From: an uncultured Planctomycetota bacterium | Lineage (GTDB): Bacteria; Planctomycetota; UBA11346 | Length of the DNA: 35,824 nt | Direction: 5' to 3' | Assembly: GCA_903902515.1 (NCBI GenBank) | Contig: CAIUVD010000143.1 | Coordinates: 1-35,824 of the forward strand | Part shown: positions 26,434 to 35,717 of the stretch, one piece after another | Layout: each line of letters begins with the position of its first letter | How positions within the stretch are numbered: position 1 is the first letter of the stretch | Notes under the pieces: generated by a model | Databases searched by the model: none | Told to the model about the DNA's origin: nothing | What the model saw: only the letters and a program-made list of their open reading frames with translations | Made by a program: the position numbers and the translations under genes

Positions 26434-29400
26434 ATGGCCGAGAATTCCCTCTTCCGCTGTATGGATGGTAACGAGGCCGCTGCGTCGGTGGCCCACCGTT
26501 GCAGCGAAGTCATTGCCATCTATCCCATTACCCCCTCGTCCAACATGGGCGAACTTGCCGATGAGTGGGCTGCCAAGGGCAAGCCCAACCTCTGGGGCCA
26601 GGTTCCGTCCATCATGGAGATGCAGTCCGAAGGCGGTGCTGCCGGCACCTGCCACGGCGCGGTGATGACCGGGTCCCTGACCACAACCTTCACGGCGTCC
26701 CAGGGCCTCCTGCTGATGATCCCGAACATGTATAAGCTGTCGGGCGAATTGACGCCGACGGTCTTCCACGTGTCGGCCCGCTGTCTGGCGACCCACGCCC
26801 TGTCGATTTTCGGCGACCACAGCGACGTGATGAGCATCCGCTCCTGCGGCTGGGCCCTGCTGGCCTCCAGCAATGTCCAGGAAGCCCATGACATGGCGGC
26901 CATCGCCCATGCGGCGACCCTCAAGGCCCGCATTCCGTTCATGCACTTCTTCGATGGCTTCCGCACCAGCCACGAAGTGTCCAAAATGACCGTCCTGAGC
27001 GACGATCAGTTGCGGCAGATGATCGATGAGGACGCCATCACCGCCCATCGCGAGCGGGGCCTGAGCCCCGACCGGCCGATGATCCGGGGTACGGCCCAGA
27101 ATCCCGACGTGTTTTTCCAGGGCCGTGAGGCCTGCAATCCCTGGTACGACGCCTGTGCCGGGATCGTCAGTGCCGAAATGGACCGCTTCGCGAAAATCAC
27201 CGGCCGTCAGTACCACCTCTTCGATTACGTCGGGGCCCCCAACGCCGAGCGGGTCATCGTGATCATGGGTTCCGGCGCGGAAACCGCCGTCGAAACCGCC
27301 AAGGTCCTCGTCAAAGCCGGGGAAAAGGTCGGCGTCTTAATTGTCCGCCTGTACCGCCCCCTGGCGGTGGAGGCCTTCCTCAAGGCCCTGCCGATCAGCG
27401 CCACCAAGATCGCGGTCCTGGATCGCACCAAGGAACCCGGCGCCAGCGGCGAACCGATGTTCCTGGATGTGGTCACGGCCCTGGCCGAAGCAAAGCGCCA
27501 GGCCGAGGTCATCGGCGGTCGTTACGGTCTGTCGTCCAAGGAGTTCACGCCGGCGATGGTCAAGTCCGTCTTCGACGAACTGGCCAAACCCCAGCCCAAG
27601 AAGCGGTTCACCGTCGGTATCAACGACGACGTCACCCACCTCTCGCTGACCTACGACCCGGCCTTCAGCATTGAATCGCCCCAGGCGACCCGCTGCGTGT
27701 TCTTCGGTCTGGGGTCTGACGGCACCGTCGGCGCCAACAAAAACAGCATCAAAATCATCGGCGAGGAGACGGACAACTGGGCCCAGGGCTACTTCGTCTA
27801 TGACTCGAAGAAATCCGGCTCAGTCACGGTTAGTCACCTGCGCTTCGGACCGGATCCGGTGCGGGCCCCCTACCTGATCGAACGGGCTGGCTTCGTGGCC
27901 TGCCACTTCCAGCGCCTCATGGATCGCCTGGATGTGCTGTCCTGCGCCCAGCCCGGCGGCACCTTCCTGCTGAACTCCAGCTTCCCCCCGGAAGCCGTGT
28001 GGAGCAGCCTGCCAACCCAGGCCCAGCGGCAGATCGTCGACAAGAAACTGCGGTTTTTCGTCATCAACGCCACCCAGGTGGCGGTGGCCAACGGCATGGG
28101 CAACCGCATCAATACCGTGATGCAGACCTGCTTCTTTGCCATCTCGGGCGTTTTGCCCAAGGACCAGGCGATTGCCAAGATCAAGCAGTCCATCGAGAAA
28201 ACCTACGCCAAGCGCGGCGCCAGCGTGGTGCAGAAGAACTTCCAGGCGGTGGATGCCTCCTTGGCCCACCTCCACGAAGTGACGGTGCCCGGCACCGTGA
28301 CCTCGACGGTGGACCTGCTGAAGCCGGTCCCCGATGCCGCCCCGGCCTTCGTGCGGGATGTCCTCGGGCCGATGATCAGCGCCGTGGGCGACAGCCTGCC
28401 CGTCAGCGCCATGCCCGCCGACGGCACCTTCCCCACGGGCACCACCCAGTGGGAGAAACGGGCCCTGGCCGAGAACATCCCGGTGTGGGATGAGGCGACC
28501 TGTATCCAATGCGGCAAGTGCACCATCGTCTGCCCCCATGGCTGCCTGCGGGCCAAGGTATTTGACGATACCGCCAACGTGCCCAACGGTTTCAAGGCCA
28601 TCAAGGCCAGCGGCAAGGACTTCCCCGGCAAGAAGTTCACCATCCAGGTCAGCCCCGACGACTGCACCGGCTGTACCCTGTGCGTCGAAGCCTGCCCGGC
28701 CAAGAACAAGAGCCAGGTGGGCCGCAAGGCCATCAACATGGCCCCGGAAGCCGAAGCCGCCCCCGCCGAGCGGATCCGCTGGGAGGCCTTCCAGGCCCTC
28801 CCGGATATCGACCGCTCCCTGGTCAAGGCCAACACCGTCAAGGGCAGCCAGTTGCTGCGGCCCCTGTTCGAGTTCAGCGGCGCCTGCGCCGGCTGCGGTG
28901 AGACGCCCTATGTGAAACTGCTGTCCCAGTTGTACGGCGACCGCCTGGTGATCGCCAATGCCACGGGCTGCTCGTCGATCTATGGCGGCAATCTGCCGAC
29001 CACCCCCTGGGCCAAGGATGCCAACGGTCGCGGCCCGGCCTGGGCCAACAGCCTGTTCGAGGACAACGCCGAATTCGGCCTGGGCATGCGCCTGTCCCTC
29101 GACCACCAGAAGGGCCATGCCGTCCAGTTGCTGCGCTCCTTGGAAGGCCAGTTGGCCGGCGTTCCCGTCGGTGAATTGATCGAGGCCCCGCAAAAGGACG
29201 AAGCCGGCATCACCGGCCAGCGCATGCGGGTCGCCCTCTTGAAGCAGCGCCTGGCGACCGTGCCGGGGGTCGAAGCCAAGCGCCTGCTGGCGGTGGCCGA
29301 TAGCCTCGTCGATCGCAGCGTGTGGATCCTCGGCGGTGACGGTTGGGCCTACGACATCGGCTTCGGCGGCCTCGACCATGTGCTGGCTTCCGGCGAGAAG

Positions 29401-29988
29401 GTCCGGGTCCTGGTCATGGATACGGAGGTCTACTCGAACACCGGCGGTCAGGCCTCGAAATCGACGCCCCGTGGGGCGGTGGCCAAGTTCGCGGCCAAGG
29501 GCAAGGCGACGCCGAAGAAGGATTTGGCGCTGATGGCCATGTCCTATGGCTACGTCTATGTCGCCCGCATCGCCATGGGGGCCAACGATGCCCAGACGGT
29601 GAAGGCCTTTGCCGAGGCGGAGGCCCACGATGGCCCGTCCTTGATCATCGCCTACAGCCACTGCATCGCCCACGGCATCGACATGCGCAAGGGCTTGGAG
29701 CAGCAGAAGTTGGCCGTGCAGTGCGGCCACTGGCCGCTCTACCGGTTCAACCCGGATGCGCCCCAGCCCATGACCCTCGATAGCGGTGCACCAACGATTT
29801 CGTTGGAGACCTACACCCAAAACGAAGGCCGTTACCGGCTGGCCGCCGGGGACGGGGGCAGCCTAATGGCCTCCGCCCGGACGGACCTCGCGGCCCGCCT
29901 GTTGGCGACCAAACGGTATGTGACCACCGAGACTGCCAACCCGGCTGCCGCCGGTGAGGCCAAGCCTGTGCAGGGGAATGTCCCATGA
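26434..29988 (+). CDS. nifJ: Pyruvate:ferredoxin (flavodoxin) oxidoreductase, single-chain
   Basis: Oxidises pyruvate and CoA to acetyl-CoA and CO2, reducing ferredoxin. At 1184 residues it is the usual fused form. The N-terminal pyrimidine-binding part has IYPITPSSNMGE. CIQCGKCTIVCPHG (from about residue 690) and CTGCTLCVEACP (from about 744) are the ferredoxin-domain clusters. ACAGCGETPY (818-827) and NATGCSSIYGG supply the proximal cluster. GGDGWAYDIGFGG (about 966) with the later YSNTGGQASK is the TPP-binding region. AGGAG at 26424-26428 precedes the ATG by five bases. It is divergent from the hyd train and overlaps the next gene by ATGA. Confidence 0.97.
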   Translation: MAENSLFRCMDGNEAAASVAHRCSEVIAIYPITPSSNMGELADEWAAKGKPNLWGQVPSIMEMQSEGGAAGTCHGAVMTGSLTTTFTASQGLLLMIPNMYKLSGELTPTVFHVSARCLATHALSIFGDHSDVMSIRSCGWALLASSNVQEAHDMAAIAHAATLKARIPFMHFFDGFRTSHEVSKMTVLSDDQLRQMIDEDAITAHRERGLSPDRPMIRGTAQNPDVFFQGREACNPWYDACAGIVSAEMDRFAKITGRQYHLFDYVGAPNAERVIVIMGSGAETAVETAKVLVKAGEKVGVLIVRLYRPLAVEAFLKALPISATKIAVLDRTKEPGASGEPMFLDVVTALAEAKRQAEVIGGRYGLSSKEFTPAMVKSVFDELAKPQPKKRFTVGINDDVTHLSLTYDPAFSIESPQATRCVFFGLGSDGTVGANKNSIKIIGEETDNWAQGYFVYDSKKSGSVTVSHLRFGPDPVRAPYLIERAGFVACHFQRLMDRLDVLSCAQPGGTFLLNSSFPPEAVWSSLPTQAQRQIVDKKLRFFVINATQVAVANGMGNRINTVMQTCFFAISGVLPKDQAIAKIKQSIEKTYAKRGASVVQKNFQAVDASLAHLHEVTVPGTVTSTVDLLKPVPDAAPAFVRDVLGPMISAVGDSLPVSAMPADGTFPTGTTQWEKRALAENIPVWDEATCIQCGKCTIVCPHGCLRAKVFDDTANVPNGFKAIKASGKDFPGKKFTIQVSPDDCTGCTLCVEACPAKNKSQVGRKAINMAPEAEAAPAERIRWEAFQALPDIDRSLVKANTVKGSQLLRPLFEFSGACAGCGETPYVKLLSQLYGDRLVIANATGCSSIYGGNLPTTPWAKDANGRGPAWANSLFEDNAEFGLGMRLSLDHQKGHAVQLLRSLEGQLAGVPVGELIEAPQKDEAGITGQRMRVALLKQRLATVPGVEAKRLLAVADSLVDRSVWILGGDGWAYDIGFGGLDHVLASGEKVRVLVMDTEVYSNTGGQASKSTPRGAVAKFAAKGKATPKKDLALMAMSYGYVYVARIAMGANDAQTVKAFAEAEAHDGPSLIIAYSHCIAHGIDMRKGLEQQKLAVQCGHWPLYRFNPDAPQPMTLDSGAPTISLETYTQNEGRYRLAAGDGGSLMASARTDLAARLLATKRYVTTETANPAAAGEAKPVQGNVP

Positions 29989-30992
29989 GTGCGCCCGACC
30001 TGTCCACCTCCTACCTCGGCCTGAAACTGGCCAATCCCCTGGTGTTGGCGGCATCGCCCTACACCAAACGGGTCGAGAACGCCATCGCCGTGGCCGAAGC
30101 CGGCATCGGCGCCATCGTCATGCACTCGATCTTCGAGGAGGAGTACCTCCATGCCGAAGCCGAGCTGGACCAGACCCTCTCCCGGGGCATCGACAGTTTC
30201 GCCGAGGCGACCTCCTACCTGCCGGAAACCGGCGTCGAGGCCCCCTCCCCCCGCCGCTACGCCCAGTTGCTGTCCTCCATCAAGCAGGCCGTGCGGGTGC
30301 CGGTGATCGGTTCCATCAACGGCAGCAGCGAAGGCGGCTGGCTGGACTACGCCGAAATGATCCAGGACGCCGGGGCCGACGCCCTGGAACTCAATGTCTA
30401 TTACCTATCCGCCGGGTCCTCCTCGGCGGCCGAGGTCGAAGACACCTACCTGAAGCTGGTGACGGCGGTCCGCCGCCGGGTGAAGATCCCCCTGGCGGTC
30501 AAAATCGGTCCGTTCTTCACCGCCCTGCCGGCCTTCAGCCAGCGGCTGGTAGCGGCAGGGGCCGATGGCCTGGTGCTATTCAACCGCTTCTACCAGCCGG
30601 ATATCGACATCGATACCCTGTCGGTGGTGCCGAAACTGAACTTCTCGACCAGTGACGACCTGCGCCTGCCCCTGCGTTGGGCGGCGATCCTGTCGCCCCA
30701 ACTCAAGGCCGACATCAGCATCAGCGGCGGCGTCCACAGCCACCAGGACGTGCTGAAGTCCCTCCTGGTGGGGGCCAGCACCACCCAGTTGGCGGCCGAA
30801 CTCCTGCAAATGGGCCCAAGCCGCATCCCCCTGATCCTCAAGGACCTGGAAGCCTGGCTGACGGAACACGAGTACGATTCCGTCGAACAGCTCCAGGGGT
30901 CGATGTCAGCGGCCTCGGTCGCGGATCCGACGGCCTTCGAGCGGTCGAACTACCTCAAGGCCCTGCGGTCCTACGACGACCGCCTGCCCTAA
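29985..30992 (+). CDS. Dihydroorotate dehydrogenase-like flavoprotein coupled to nifJ
   Basis: A 335-residue TIM-barrel protein resembling class 1 dihydroorotate dehydrogenases: LGLKLANPLVLAASPYT at the start, PVIGSINGSS, ADALELNVYYL and SISGGVHSHQDVLKSLLVGA. The NxSCPN block that carries the catalytic Cys or Ser of true dihydroorotate dehydrogenases is replaced by LNVYYLS, so pyrimidine synthesis is unlikely. Genes of this type are often next to nifJ, and an FMN-dependent partner or regulator of the oxidoreductase is possible. Its true substrate is unknown. The start overlaps the nifJ stop (ATGA). Confidence 0.8.
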   Translation: MSAPDLSTSYLGLKLANPLVLAASPYTKRVENAIAVAEAGIGAIVMHSIFEEEYLHAEAELDQTLSRGIDSFAEATSYLPETGVEAPSPRRYAQLLSSIKQAVRVPVIGSINGSSEGGWLDYAEMIQDAGADALELNVYYLSAGSSSAAEVEDTYLKLVTAVRRRVKIPLAVKIGPFFTALPAFSQRLVAAGADGLVLFNRFYQPDIDIDTLSVVPKLNFSTSDDLRLPLRWAAILSPQLKADISISGGVHSHQDVLKSLLVGASTTQLAAELLQMGPSRIPLILKDLEAWLTEHEYDSVEQLQGSMSAASVADPTAFERSNYLKALRSYDDRLP

Positions 30993-31017
30993 GGCGTCGC
31001 CCTTCGACGGCCGCATC

Positions 31018-31054
31018 CATCCCCGGGGGTCCCTGACCCCCGGGGATGTGCTTT
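31018..31054 (+). terminator. Rho-independent terminator of the nifJ operon
   Basis: A 13-bp perfect stem, CATCCCCGGGGGT (31018-31030) and ACCCCCGGGGATG (31036-31048), with a five-base loop, is followed by TGCTTTT. It lies 26 bases after the stop of the dihydroorotate dehydrogenase-like gene and 36 bases before the transporter gene, so it separates the two units. Confidence 0.82.
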
Positions 31055-31084
31055 TGGCGGCCCACGACTAGAACACGCCCCGTC

Positions 31085-33088
31085 ATGAACGCCCTCAAGA
31101 TCACCCTCCTGGCCCTCATCGCCATCCTCCTGGTGGTGGTGGTCGTGGACCGCAGCCGTCAGCCCGCGCAACTCGGCGAGCTGAACCGCACCCTCCAGGC
31201 TCTGACCGAAGCCAGCCGCGCCCAAACCGATGAATTGAAGGCCCTGCGCCAGCAGGTGGCGAGTCGGCCGACGACCCCGGACCCCGGACCCCGGACCCCG
31301 GACCCCAGTTCAGGCAACGGCAACCCCGCCCTCGGCGCTAACTTCCTGATGCCCTACGACCGCTCCCGCTATCACCCGGAGTGGCAGGGCGGCACCCTGC
31401 GGTCCTTCGCCTCCAGCCCCAAGGGCCTCAACCCGTTCCTCGACAACAGTTCGGAAACCAGCGAGGTCCACGGCCTGTGCAACGACAGTCTGGCGGACCG
31501 CCCAGCCTGGGCCCCGGAAAAGTGGATGGCTGGCCTCGCGGAATCCGCCGTCATCACCGACGACTACCGCACCTACACCTTCCGCCTGCGCAGCGGCGTC
31601 ACCTGGCAGCGCCCGGCCTGCGCCCGGGACGACGCCTTCGCCTGGCTGCGGGCCGAGGTGCCCCTGACCAGCGCCGACTTCGCCTTCGCCCTGCGCATCG
31701 TCCTCGATCCCGCCGTCGACTGCCCCCAGGTGCGGACCTACTACGAAGACCTCGAAAAATTCGAGACGCCCGACGACCGGACCCTGATCCTGCGCTGGAA
31801 GCGCCCGGTCTACACCAGCCTGGCCTCGTCCCTCGGCCTGTCGCCCCTGCCCCGCCACATCTATGGCCGCAACCGCGACGGCACGCCGATCCCCGAGGCC
31901 CAAATCGGCATCCAGTTCAACAAGCACTGGTTTGATGACCTCAAGGGCGTGTGCGGCGTCGGCCCCTTCCAGGTCGTCGAATACCAACAAGACAAGATCC
32001 TGCGGCTGGAACGCTACCCCGGCTACTGGGGCGTGCCCAGCCGCCATGTCGACCGCATCGAATGGATGCTCGACGTGAAGCAGCCGGATCCACAGCTCAT
32101 CGCCTTCAAGAACGGCCAGGTCCAGGCTTTCGGCCTGTCACCCCTCAAGTTCAAATCCGAGGTCCTGGACCGCAAGGAACCGCGTTTCGCCGCCGTCGAT
32201 CCCGCCAATCCCAAGGCCGGCCGCAGCGGTGAACTGGGCTGGGAACGGACCAAGCGCCTGGCGTTCTCGTACCTCGGCTGGAACCAGCGTCGCCCCCTGT
32301 TCGCCGATAAGCGGGTACGCCAGGCCATGGCGATGGCCTTCCCCAAGGAACGGATTATCCGCGATGTGTTCTACGGCCTCGGCCAGCCCATCTGTTCGGA
32401 TGTCCACCCCGACCACACGGCCTACAACCGCAGCCTGGTGCCCTGGCCCTACGACCCGGCCCGGGCCAAGGCACTTCTGGCCGAGGCGGGTTGGACGGAC
32501 CATGACGGCGACGGTTTGCTGGACCGCACGATCAACGGCACCTCCATGCCCCTGACTTTTGCCATCAAGTATTACGCAAACTCCCCCGAGTGGGACAACA
32601 CCCTGAGCATCTTCCGCAACGAACTGAAGGCGCTCGGTATCGGCCTGGACCTCCAGACCTACGAATGGAAGGAGATGATCCGCATTTACGAAGACCGCGA
32701 CTTCGACGCCGTGGTCGGTGGCTGGGGCATGTCCCTCGATATCGACTATTTTCAGCTGTGGCACAGCAGCCAGGCCGATGTGCCCTCGGGCAGCAACCAC
32801 TGCGGCTTCAAAAACCCCCGGGTTGATGAACTGGCGGACCGCCTGCGCACGACCTTCGAGGCCGAAGCCCGCAACGCCATCATCCGGGAGATCCAGGTCA
32901 TCCTCCACGAAGAGCAGCCCTACCTCTTCTTCCGTAGCACCGAAGGCATCTTCACCTGGCAAAACCGCCCCCCGGGCGGCAAGCCCGTGGAAAAAGACCG
33001 CTGGTTGGCCGGGGTGGTCGAAGACCTCGACGGACTGCACCCCCTCCGCAACCGGGCCCAGGTGTCCTGGCACTTCGTGCAGCCCTAG
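31085..33088 (+). CDS. Membrane-tethered solute-binding protein of an Opp/Dpp-type ABC transporter
   Basis: A 667-residue family-5 solute-binding protein, probably for peptides or similar. ATG 31085 is chosen over one at 31046, which overlaps the terminator. Residues 5-22 (LKITLLALIAILLVVVVV) form a membrane segment with no lipobox Cys, so it is likely an uncleaved anchor. A polar helix with heptad-like Leu spacing (about 29-58) and a Pro/Thr-rich linker follow. The linker is encoded by a 7-bp tandem repeat (codons 64-74). The binding domain runs from about 85 (GGTLRSFASSPKGLNPF) and includes VRQAMAMAFPKERII and the SBP core YDPARAKALLAEAGW. Two permease genes follow; the ATPases are not in the window. 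Confidence 0.87.
   Translation: MNALKITLLALIAILLVVVVVDRSRQPAQLGELNRTLQALTEASRAQTDELKALRQQVASRPTTPDPGPRTPDPSSGNGNPALGANFLMPYDRSRYHPEWQGGTLRSFASSPKGLNPFLDNSSETSEVHGLCNDSLADRPAWAPEKWMAGLAESAVITDDYRTYTFRLRSGVTWQRPACARDDAFAWLRAEVPLTSADFAFALRIVLDPAVDCPQVRTYYEDLEKFETPDDRTLILRWKRPVYTSLASSLGLSPLPRHIYGRNRDGTPIPEAQIGIQFNKHWFDDLKGVCGVGPFQVVEYQQDKILRLERYPGYWGVPSRHVDRIEWMLDVKQPDPQLIAFKNGQVQAFGLSPLKFKSEVLDRKEPRFAAVDPANPKAGRSGELGWERTKRLAFSYLGWNQRRPLFADKRVRQAMAMAFPKERIIRDVFYGLGQPICSDVHPDHTAYNRSLVPWPYDPARAKALLAEAGWTDHDGDGLLDRTINGTSMPLTFAIKYYANSPEWDNTLSIFRNELKALGIGLDLQTYEWKEMIRIYEDRDFDAVVGGWGMSLDIDYFQLWHSSQADVPSGSNHCGFKNPRVDELADRLRTTFEAEARNAIIREIQVILHEEQPYLFFRSTEGIFTWQNRPPGGKPVEKDRWLAGVVEDLDGLHPLRNRAQVSWHFVQP
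31274..31306 (+). repeat. Heptamer tandem repeat ACCCCGG inside the binding-protein gene
   Basis: Four full copies and five bases of a fifth (31274-31306) code for the Pro-rich linker between the membrane anchor and the ligand-binding domain. Since seven is not a multiple of three, gain or loss of one copy would shift the reading frame. Confidence 0.9.
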
Positions 33089-33097
33089 GCACCCGCG

Positions 33098-34537
33098 ATG
33101 ACCGGCTACCTGCTCCGGCGTATGCTGTTCCTGATCCCGACCTTTATCGGGATCGTGATCATCAATTTCGCCGTGCTGCGCCTCCAGGGCGGGACCCTGG
33201 CCGAGGAACTGTCCCAGGGCACCGGCGAGGCCGCTGGCGAACGCCGCCAGCAGGCCGCCGCCCAGCGGTATGAGAACTACCTCGACCGCTTCCGGCGCAG
33301 CGGCAACGATCTGCCGGTGTTGATCAACCTTCGGGGATTCCTGACCAAAGCCGACTTGGAGGCCGACCTGCGGGCCCTCCAACCGGGCAGCGGCCTCAAG
33401 GACTCCGAACGCAACCGCCGGGAGAAGGACCTGTGGCTCCTCGGCCCGGCGGCCGTGCGGCCCCTGGCCGAGATTGTGGCGGACCCAGCCCTGGCGGCCC
33501 TCCACCCGACGGCCAGCCAAGCCCTGACCCTGTGCGCCTACACCAGCGTCGAACCCCGGGCCGCCACCACCCTGCCGCCCCCGGTCCTGACGGCTATTCA
33601 GGAGCGCAATCGCCGCCTGCGGGAGCTGGTGATGGATCCCCGGGATCCCGTCACCGCCGACGCCAACCGCCAGGCCCTGGTGGCCCTGGCCCAGGATCCG
33701 GCCTACAACCGGGACGACCGCTGGCGGAATGTCCTCCTGCACACCGGCTTTACGGATTTCTGCCGCCGCCTGGTGACCGGCGACCTCTATTCCGAAACTA
33801 AGAAACGCTACGTCTTCGAGGTCATCGCTGAACGCTGGAGCGTGACCTTCTGGCTCAACACCTCCAGCATTCTGATCGCCTGGGCGGTGGCGGTGCCCCT
33901 TGGCATCCGCTCGGCCCGCCGGGTCAGCTCCCTGGAAGATCGCGTGACCACCGAGTCCCTGTTCGTCCTGTGGTCCGTGCCGTCATTCTTTGTCGGCACC
34001 CTGCTCCTGCACCATTTCTGCACCGCCGATGCCGGGGGCCAGGCGTGGTTCCCCAACAAGGGCCTGTCGTCCCCCGACAGCCTGTGGTGGTCGACGCCCG
34101 CTTACCTCCTCGATGTCCTGTGGCATGCGGCGTTGCCCCTGGTGACCCTCAGTTACGCCAGTTTCGTCAGCCTGTCCCGCTACCTGCGGGCCGACCTGCT
34201 GGAACAACTGCACGCCGACTATATCCGCACCGCCCGGGCCAAGGGCGCCGATGACGACCGGGTGGTCTACCACCATGCCCTGCCCAATAGCAGCCTGACC
34301 ATGATCACCCTGTCCGCCGGCCTGCTGTCGGAACTCTTCAGCGGCGTCCTGCTGGTGGAGTTGATCTTCTCCATCAACGGCCTGGGGTGGCTGCTATTAG
34401 ATGCCGCCCTCCAGCGGGACGCGCCCCTGATCATGGGCGCGACGGTGATCCAGGTCGGCCTGCTGCTGGTCGGCATCCTGATCGCCGACTTGCTGTACGC
34501 CGTGGCCGACCCCCGCATCCGGAGCCGGTATGCCTGA
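33098..34537 (+). CDS. ABC transporter permease (OppB/DppB type) with a large periplasmic insertion
   Basis: A 479-residue inner-membrane permease, against roughly 300-340 for most relatives. The first membrane segment (about 9-27) is followed by a hydrophilic region to about residue 220 before the normal permease core resumes (LVTGDLYSE, then WSVTFWLNTSSILIAWAVAVPLG). The insertion contains LLGPAAVRPLAEIVADP and NRQALVALAQDP, which resemble HEAT-type alpha-helical repeats. The ATPase-contact EAA loop is DYIRTARAKGADDDRVVYHHALPN. The gene lies nine bases after the binding-protein gene and overlaps the next permease by eight. Confidence 0.9.
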   Translation: MTGYLLRRMLFLIPTFIGIVIINFAVLRLQGGTLAEELSQGTGEAAGERRQQAAAQRYENYLDRFRRSGNDLPVLINLRGFLTKADLEADLRALQPGSGLKDSERNRREKDLWLLGPAAVRPLAEIVADPALAALHPTASQALTLCAYTSVEPRAATTLPPPVLTAIQERNRRLRELVMDPRDPVTADANRQALVALAQDPAYNRDDRWRNVLLHTGFTDFCRRLVTGDLYSETKKRYVFEVIAERWSVTFWLNTSSILIAWAVAVPLGIRSARRVSSLEDRVTTESLFVLWSVPSFFVGTLLLHHFCTADAGGQAWFPNKGLSSPDSLWWSTPAYLLDVLWHAALPLVTLSYASFVSLSRYLRADLLEQLHADYIRTARAKGADDDRVVYHHALPNSSLTMITLSAGLLSELFSGVLLVELIFSINGLGWLLLDAALQRDAPLIMGATVIQVGLLLVGILIADLLYAVADPRIRSRYA

Positions 34538-35714
34538 TCCCGTCCTCAATCCCTGGCGGGTGGCCTGGGCCCGGACTGGCGTGCGCTTCGGCGTCACCCT
34601 GGTGACCCTGGTAGCTCTGGCGGGGATCTACGCCCCCTTCCTGGCCGGCGAGGTCGCCCTGGTGTGGCGCGATGACCAGGGCTGGTCCTTTCCCGTGCTG
34701 GCGGACCTCTTCAACCGCCGCAGTTACGGCAAACCCCACGACCTGGTGTTCAACATCGCGGGGCTCCTGCTGCCGTTCCTGGTGATCGGCGGAGTCCTCC
34801 TGCGCCATCGCCTGGGCCTGGGGCGGAGGATCGTCGGCAGCGTCGCCCTCCTGGTGCTGGCGGTGACCCTGTGCGCCGCCCCCTGGCCCGGTGGGGCCCT
34901 GTGGCGCGACCGTCCCCTGGCCCCGGAAACCCTAGCCCAGCGAGACCGGGCGACCGTCGCCGTGTTCCCGGTGGCCGCCTTCCGCGCCGATACCCCGGTG
35001 CCCGGCGCGGCCCTCCTACCGCCCCTCAGCCGCGACGCGGCCAGCGGCCACCGTTTCTGGCTGGGCACGGATTCCGCCGGAAAGGATGTGCTGGCCCAAA
35101 TGGTCACCGGGGCCCGCATCAGCCTGACCATCGGCATCCTGGCCACCGGCCTGTCCCTGCTGATCGGCACCCTGATCGGGGCCATCAGCGGCTTCTTCGG
35201 TGGCTGGATCGACCTCCTGCTACAACGCCTGGTCGAGATCATGATGTGCTTCCCGACCTTTATTTTGGTGCTGTCGGTGGTCGCCGTCATGGGTCGGGAC
35301 ATTTTCGTGATCATGACCGTCATCGGCCTGACGGGCTGGGCTGGAACAGCCCGCTTGGTGCGCGGGGCCTACCTCGCGGAATCCGTGCGCGACTATGTGT
35401 TGGCGGGCCAAAGCCTGGGGCTGTCCAACACCCGCCTGATGTTCCGCCACATCCTGCCCAACGCCCTCGCCCCCCTCCTGATCAGCGCCACCTTCGGCGT
35501 CGCCGGGGCCGTCCTCGCCGAAAGCGGCCTGTCCTTCATCGGTCTGGGCGACCCCGCCGTCGCCACCTGGGGTGCCCTCCTCGAACAGGGCCGCCAAAAT
35601 ATCCGCTACGCCTGGCTGATCTATGTCCCCGGGATCGCCGTCTTCCTCCTGGTCACCGCCCTCAACCAAATCGGCAACGGTTTGCGCGAGGCCATGGATC
35701 CAAGGCATGGGTAA
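34530..35714 (+). CDS. ABC transporter permease (OppC/DppC type) with extended N-terminus
   Basis: A 394-residue inner-membrane permease. The family hallmark LGTDSAGKDVLAQMVTGARISL (about 176-197) precedes the core membrane segments, and the EAA loop is DYVLAGQSLGLSNTRLMFRHILPNAL. Before it are about 170 residues with two or three extra hydrophobic segments, more than in typical OppC, so the N-terminus is enlarged. The start overlaps the previous stop as ATGCCTGA. It pairs with the preceding permease to form the membrane channel. Confidence 0.92.
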   Translation: MPDPVLNPWRVAWARTGVRFGVTLVTLVALAGIYAPFLAGEVALVWRDDQGWSFPVLADLFNRRSYGKPHDLVFNIAGLLLPFLVIGGVLLRHRLGLGRRIVGSVALLVLAVTLCAAPWPGGALWRDRPLAPETLAQRDRATVAVFPVAAFRADTPVPGAALLPPLSRDAASGHRFWLGTDSAGKDVLAQMVTGARISLTIGILATGLSLLIGTLIGAISGFFGGWIDLLLQRLVEIMMCFPTFILVLSVVAVMGRDIFVIMTVIGLTGWAGTARLVRGAYLAESVRDYVLAGQSLGLSNTRLMFRHILPNALAPLLISATFGVAGAVLAESGLSFIGLGDPAVATWGALLEQGRQNIRYAWLIYVPGIAVFLLVTALNQIGNGLREAMDPRHG

Positions 35715-35717
35715 ACG

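Noticed and set aside
25879-27216. Minus-strand frame of 445 codons spanning the nifJ/fdx control region
   Set aside because: It runs antisense to nifJ and crosses the ferredoxin gene in another frame; fdx and nifJ are both clear, and no motif supports the long frame.
27820-29820. Minus-strand frame of 666 codons opposite nifJ
   Set aside because: Shadow of nifJ with His/Gln/Gly-rich composition and no recognisable domain.
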